This document shows positions 6,014 to 8,869 of a stretch of DNA of 8,869 nt, piece after piece. A program made the position numbers and the translations under genes. Source of the DNA: Clostridia bacterium (GTDB taxonomy: Bacteria > Bacillota > Clostridia > Oscillospirales > CAG-382); assembly GCA_900757905.1 (NCBI GenBank), contig CAAEPN010000247.1:1-8869 (forward strand). The letters are read 5' to 3'. How positions within the stretch are numbered: position 1 is the first letter of the stretch; every line of letters begins with the position of its first letter. The notes beneath the pieces are model-generated. The model did no database searches. It was not told where the DNA came from and saw only the letters and a list, made by a program, of their open reading frames with translations.

Positions 6014-6882
6014 CGTTTGATCTGCATTTTTCCAAAATGCAGGCGCTCGGCAACGATTATGTTTACGTTGAAACGCTGTCACAGCGCCTGAAAAATCCCG
6101 AAACGCTGGCAAAACGCTTGTCCGACCGGCATTTCGGTATCGGAAGCGACGGCATGATCCTCATTTGTCCGTCGGAATGCGCCGATTTCCGGATGCGTGT
6201 GTTCGATCCGGACGGCACGGAGGCCGAAATGTGCGGCAACGGCTTGCGCAGCGTCGGCAAATATGTTTATGATAAAGGATTTACGAAAAAGACCGTCTTT
6301 ACCGTCGAAACGCTCGGCGGCATCAAGACGGTTTATTTGGATATCCGGGACGGAAAAGCGGCGGATATTACGGCAAACATCGGAAAACCGGTGCCTGACG
6401 CGGAAAAGATTCCGGTACTTTGCGGCGCGCAAACCTGTATCGATTTTCCCGTGCTTCTCGACGCGCGGCGCTTTTTTGTGACGGCGCTGTCGTTTGGCAA
6501 TCCGCACGGCGTGTGCTTTTTGGAACAAAGCGAAAGTCCGCAGGCCTTTGATTTGGCGCGATACGGTACGCTTTTAGAGCATCACGCGATTTTCCCGAAA
6601 CGCGTCAATGCGGAATTCTGCAAGGTGCTTGACCGGAAGACTCTGTTTTTGCGCACATGGGAGCGAGGTACGGGCGAAACGTTGGCGTGCGCGACCGGAA
6701 GCGCGGCTTGTGTGGTGAGCGGCGTTATGACCGGCCGGTGCGGGCGGCGCATGACGGTAAGACAGTTGGGCGGCGAAACGCAGATCGAGTGGGATAAAGG
6801 CGGCGAGGTCTATATGACGGCGCCTTCGGTACATGTGTTTGACGGCGTTATAACGCTCGATAAGGAGGTGTTCGGCGCATGA
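6010..6882 (+). CDS. dapF: Diaminopimelate epimerase
   Basis: DapF converts LL-diaminopimelate to the meso form, the last common step toward lysine and the direct supply for peptidoglycan. The 290-residue protein carries the N-terminal FSKMQALGNDYVYV (7-20), FGIGSDGMI (42-50), the first active-site cysteine Cys75 in AEMCGNGLRS, NPHGVCF, and the second cysteine Cys227 in GETLACATGSAA. The two cysteines are the general acid/base pair of this cofactor-free racemase. Length is a little above the usual 270-285 through small insertions. The ATG overlaps the upstream TGA (ATGA, 6010-6013), with AGGAG (5995-5999) 10 nt before it, which implies translational coupling. The next gene, murE, also overlaps by ATGA, placing the maker and the user of meso-DAP together. 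Confidence 0.97.
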   Translation: MTFDLHFSKMQALGNDYVYVETLSQRLKNPETLAKRLSDRHFGIGSDGMILICPSECADFRMRVFDPDGTEAEMCGNGLRSVGKYVYDKGFTKKTVFTVETLGGIKTVYLDIRDGKAADITANIGKPVPDAEKIPVLCGAQTCIDFPVLLDARRFFVTALSFGNPHGVCFLEQSESPQAFDLARYGTLLEHHAIFPKRVNAEFCKVLDRKTLFLRTWERGTGETLACATGSAACVVSGVMTGRCGRRMTVRQLGGETQIEWDKGGEVYMTAPSVHVFDGVITLDKEVFGA

Positions 6883-8387
6883 AGGCTTCCGAGGTTTTCG
6901 CGGTATTGAAAAAGGACGGCATACTTCTCGAAATCTCCGGCTTGCCGCCTGAAGTTGATATTTCCGGTATTGCCTACGAATCCGGTAAGGTGAAAAACGG
7001 CTTTGTGTTTGCGGCGGCACTCGGTGCGGTCACAGACGGTCACAATTATATCCCCGAAGCGATAAGAAACGGCGCGATTCTCATTCTCTGTGAAAAGCGC
7101 GAGGCATACGAAACCTATAAGCAAGCCTATCCGGAGTGCTTTTTCGTGCTTACGCAAAACACAAGACGGGCGCTTGCACTGCTATCTGCGGCATTTTTCG
7201 GATATCCGGCAGAAAAATTAAAGCTGATCGGCCTTACCGGCACCAAGGGCAAGACCAGCACATCGTTTATGCTAAGGAGCATTTTGGAGGCGGCGGATAT
7301 TCCGACCGGCCTTATCGGTACGACCGGCATTTATTACGGTGAGCATTATGAATACATCGACAATTCCACGCCGGAAAGCTATGAATTACAGCGCATTTTT
7401 GCCGATATGGTAAAATGCGGCATGAAAATGTGCGTAATGGAGGTTTCGTCGCAGGCGCTCAAGCTTGACCGTGTGTATGGATTACGGTTTGATACGGCGG
7501 TGTTTACCAATATTTCACCCGATCACATCGGAAAGGGCGAACACGAGGATTTTGAAGAATATCTTGCCTGCAAAGGCAAGCTGTTTCGCATGTGCGAGCG
7601 TGCTGCGATCAACGCGGACAGCGACCGGATCGACTATATCACGGATATTTTAAAGGAGCGGCATGTCCCATACGTTACCTATTCCTGCAAGAACGATGCG
7701 GCAGATTTTTACGGATATCGGGAAAAGTTTTACATGGAAAACGGAGACATGAAGACCGAATATACCTTAAGATGTGCGAAGGGCGAAGAGCGCGTCTTTG
7801 TGGGAGTTCCGGGAAAATTTTCGGTGTATAATTCCCTTTGCGCTCTAAGCGCGGCGGCGTTTTATGAGATTCCGTTTTCAGTCAGCCTTCCGGCGCTCGA
7901 AAAGGTTCATGTGATCGGGCGCACCGAGCCGGTGAAGCACCCAAAGGGAAAAGTTCCGGTCATTATCGACTATGCGCACAATGCGCTAAGCTTACAAAGT
8001 CTGTTTGATGCGGTGCGCGCATACCATCCGAAGCGTATCATCTGCGTATTTGGAGCGGGCGGAAACCGGTCGCGCATGCGGCGGTTTGACATGGGTGAAA
8101 TTGCCGGTAAAAACGCGGATCTGTCGGTTATTACGTCGGATAATCCGCGCGATGAGGATATCGGCACGATTATCAGCGACATTTTATGGGGAATCGCAAA
8201 AACAGAGGGTCGGTATGCGGTCATCAAAGACCGCGCGGAGGCGATACGGTATGCGTTAGAGCATGCCGAAGAGGGCGATATTGTACTACTTGCTGGCAAG
8301 GGACAGCAGAAATTTGAAGAGATACGGGGCGTTAAATACCCGTTTGACGAGCGGCAGGTAGTAAAAGATTTTTATGACGCGCTGTGA
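6879..8387 (+). CDS. murE: UDP-MurNAc-L-Ala-D-Glu:meso-diaminopimelate ligase
   Basis: MurE is the cytoplasmic ATP-dependent ligase that adds the third amino acid to the peptidoglycan precursor. The 502-residue protein has the three Mur domains: an N-terminal UDP-binding part (to about 110), the ATPase domain with P-loop TGTKGKT (120-126), NSTPES and VMEVSSQAL, then DHIGKGEHEDFEEY and Lys232 in the ACKGKLF segment, the usual carbamylated-lysine position; and a C-terminal ligase domain. The DNPR motif at 421-424 is the marker for meso-DAP, where lysine-adding enzymes differ, and fits dapF directly upstream. VIIDYAHN, FGAGGNRSRMRR and LLAGKGQQ are also family landmarks. Start ATG 6879 overlaps dapF's TGA, with an excellent AAGGAGG (6862-6868) 10 nt upstream. 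It is not beside the other mur genes within this window. It ends the operon, 20 nt before a terminator. Confidence 0.97.
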   Translation: MKASEVFAVLKKDGILLEISGLPPEVDISGIAYESGKVKNGFVFAAALGAVTDGHNYIPEAIRNGAILILCEKREAYETYKQAYPECFFVLTQNTRRALALLSAAFFGYPAEKLKLIGLTGTKGKTSTSFMLRSILEAADIPTGLIGTTGIYYGEHYEYIDNSTPESYELQRIFADMVKCGMKMCVMEVSSQALKLDRVYGLRFDTAVFTNISPDHIGKGEHEDFEEYLACKGKLFRMCERAAINADSDRIDYITDILKERHVPYVTYSCKNDAADFYGYREKFYMENGDMKTEYTLRCAKGEERVFVGVPGKFSVYNSLCALSAAAFYEIPFSVSLPALEKVHVIGRTEPVKHPKGKVPVIIDYAHNALSLQSLFDAVRAYHPKRIICVFGAGGNRSRMRRFDMGEIAGKNADLSVITSDNPRDEDIGTIISDILWGIAKTEGRYAVIKDRAEAIRYALEHAEEGDIVLLAGKGQQKFEEIRGVKYPFDERQVVKDFYDAL

Positions 8388-8407
8388 TCGACTTTATATT
8401 TAATGTT

Positions 8408-8455
8408 AAAGCGAAAACGAAGGACTTGAAAAGATTCGTTTTCGCTTTTTGTTTT
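8408..8455 (+). terminator. Rho-independent terminator after murE
   Basis: A perfect 14-bp stem (8408-8421 with 8435-8448; arms AAAGCGAAAACGAA and its complement) with a 13-nt loop is followed by a T-rich tail (TTTTTGTTTT, 8446-8455). It begins 20 nt after the murE stop and should end the plus-strand transcript. The A/T-rich arms could also serve the other direction. Confidence 0.92.
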
Positions 8456-8462
8456 GGGAGCT

Positions 8463-8492
8463 TTGCCAAACAGGGCCGGTTTGGAATATACT
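8463..8492 (+). promoter_or_regulatory. Probable promoter of mazF
   Basis: TTGCCA (8463-8468) and TATACT (8487-8492) lie 18 bp apart, between the murE terminator and the mazF start. Each differs from consensus by one base. The predicted leader is about 120 nt; it contains an A/T-rich stretch around 8513-8537 that can form an imperfect hairpin, and no open frame long enough for an antitoxin. Confidence 0.55.
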
Positions 8493-8620
8493 GCAATAGA
8501 GCGGTAAAAAGCATGCGAAAATTTTTTTCGGCGCATCGCATAAGTCTATCGCTTTTCGTTAAAAATAAAGACGGTAAGACAAAGAAACCACAAACATAAA
8601 AACAGCGGAGAGTGAAGAAA

Positions 8621-8869
8621 GTGAACGTCAGAAGAGGAGATATTTATTACGCTGATCTAAGTCCGGTAGTCGGTTCGGAGCAGGGCGGTATGCGGCCGGT
8701 ACTTATCGTACAGAATGATGTGGGAAACAAGTACAGTCCGACCGTGATTGCCGCGGCCATTACCAGCAAGACCTCAAAAAGCAAGCTGCCTACGCACATT
8801 GAGGTCTTTGCCGACCGATATGGACTTGCCAAGGATTCGGTCATCCTACTTGAGCAGATCCGCACGATC
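8621..8869 (+). CDS. mazF: MazF/NdoA-family mRNA endoribonuclease toxin, cut by the window end
   Basis: Eighty-three residues are present; the family is about 116 long, so roughly 30 C-terminal residues lie outside the window. MazF toxins cleave mRNA at short motifs and are normally held by an antitoxin. The sequence has RRGDIYYADLSPVVGSEQGG, RPVLIVQND (25-33) and ITSKTSKSKLPTH; from memory these nearly match Bacillus NdoA, including Arg25 and Thr48, the residues important for catalysis there. The start is GTG at 8621 with GGAG (8607-8610) 10 nt upstream; a stop in the same frame at 8597-8599 rules out a longer form. In Bacillus the antitoxin gene ndoAI lies directly upstream. Here the 165 nt after the murE terminator hold no such gene, so the toxin appears unpaired on its 5' side. 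Confidence 0.93.
   Translation, partial: MNVRRGDIYYADLSPVVGSEQGGMRPVLIVQNDVGNKYSPTVIAAAITSKTSKSKLPTHIEVFADRYGLAKDSVILLEQIRTI

Noticed and set aside
8384..8599. A 71-codon plus-strand open frame after murE, considered as a possible antitoxin.
   Set aside because: It passes through the murE terminator and the mazF promoter, has no ribosome binding site and does not look like MazE; its basic, low-complexity sequence is that of non-coding DNA.
1..8869. CRISPR arrays, tRNA or rRNA genes, insertion sequences and phage genes.
   Set aside because: No spaced direct repeats, cloverleaf, transposase or integrase features were seen on either strand; the only direct repeats are the coding arrays in the SLH gene.

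Overview
The window looks like chromosome from a Gram-positive member of the Clostridia, perhaps Oscillospiraceae/Ruminococcaceae-like. The grounds are an S-layer-homology (SLH) surface protein, a MurE ligase with the DNPR motif that marks meso-diaminopimelate specificity, a MazF toxin very like Bacillus NdoA/EndoA, strong GGAGG-type ribosome binding sites and sigma-A consensus promoters. The taxon is inferred from gene content and was not searched.

Left block (1-1610, minus strand). A consensus promoter (TTGACA-17-TATAAT) drives two genes: a MinD-family ATPase starting at GTG, then a protein of the methylglyoxal synthase fold. The second protein aligns without gaps to bacterial MgsA but has changed most of the catalytic residues, so it may be a pseudoenzyme. 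Its 3' side (1-164) holds a cluster of hairpins.

Divergent spacer and right block (1496-8455). A second strong promoter (TTGAAA-17-TGgTATAAT) faces right. It heads a same-strand run: a secreted protein with an Asp/Lys/Thr-rich repeat, three SLH domains and a transglutaminase-like domain; a NifS/IscS-type cysteine desulfurase; a PLP-dependent trans-sulfuration enzyme; dapF; and murE. Gaps are 26 and 47 nt, then two 4-nt ATGA overlaps. A strong rho-independent terminator follows murE. DapF makes the meso-DAP that MurE adds to the peptidoglycan precursor, the two PLP enzymes handle sulfur amino acids, and the SLH-transglutaminase protein probably acts on or in the wall.

The SLH and transglutaminase parts lie in different frames. 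The switch is -1 at a G GGT TTT heptamer, with a GGAGG motif 10 nt upstream. One extra T in a run of five would restore the frame, so this is a mutation, a sequencing error, or a dnaX-like programmed frameshift. A perfect 16-bp palindrome lies in the coding sequence just before it.

Right edge (8456-8869). A short spacer with a plausible promoter leads to a mazF toxin gene starting at GTG and cut by the window end. No antitoxin gene lies in front of it.
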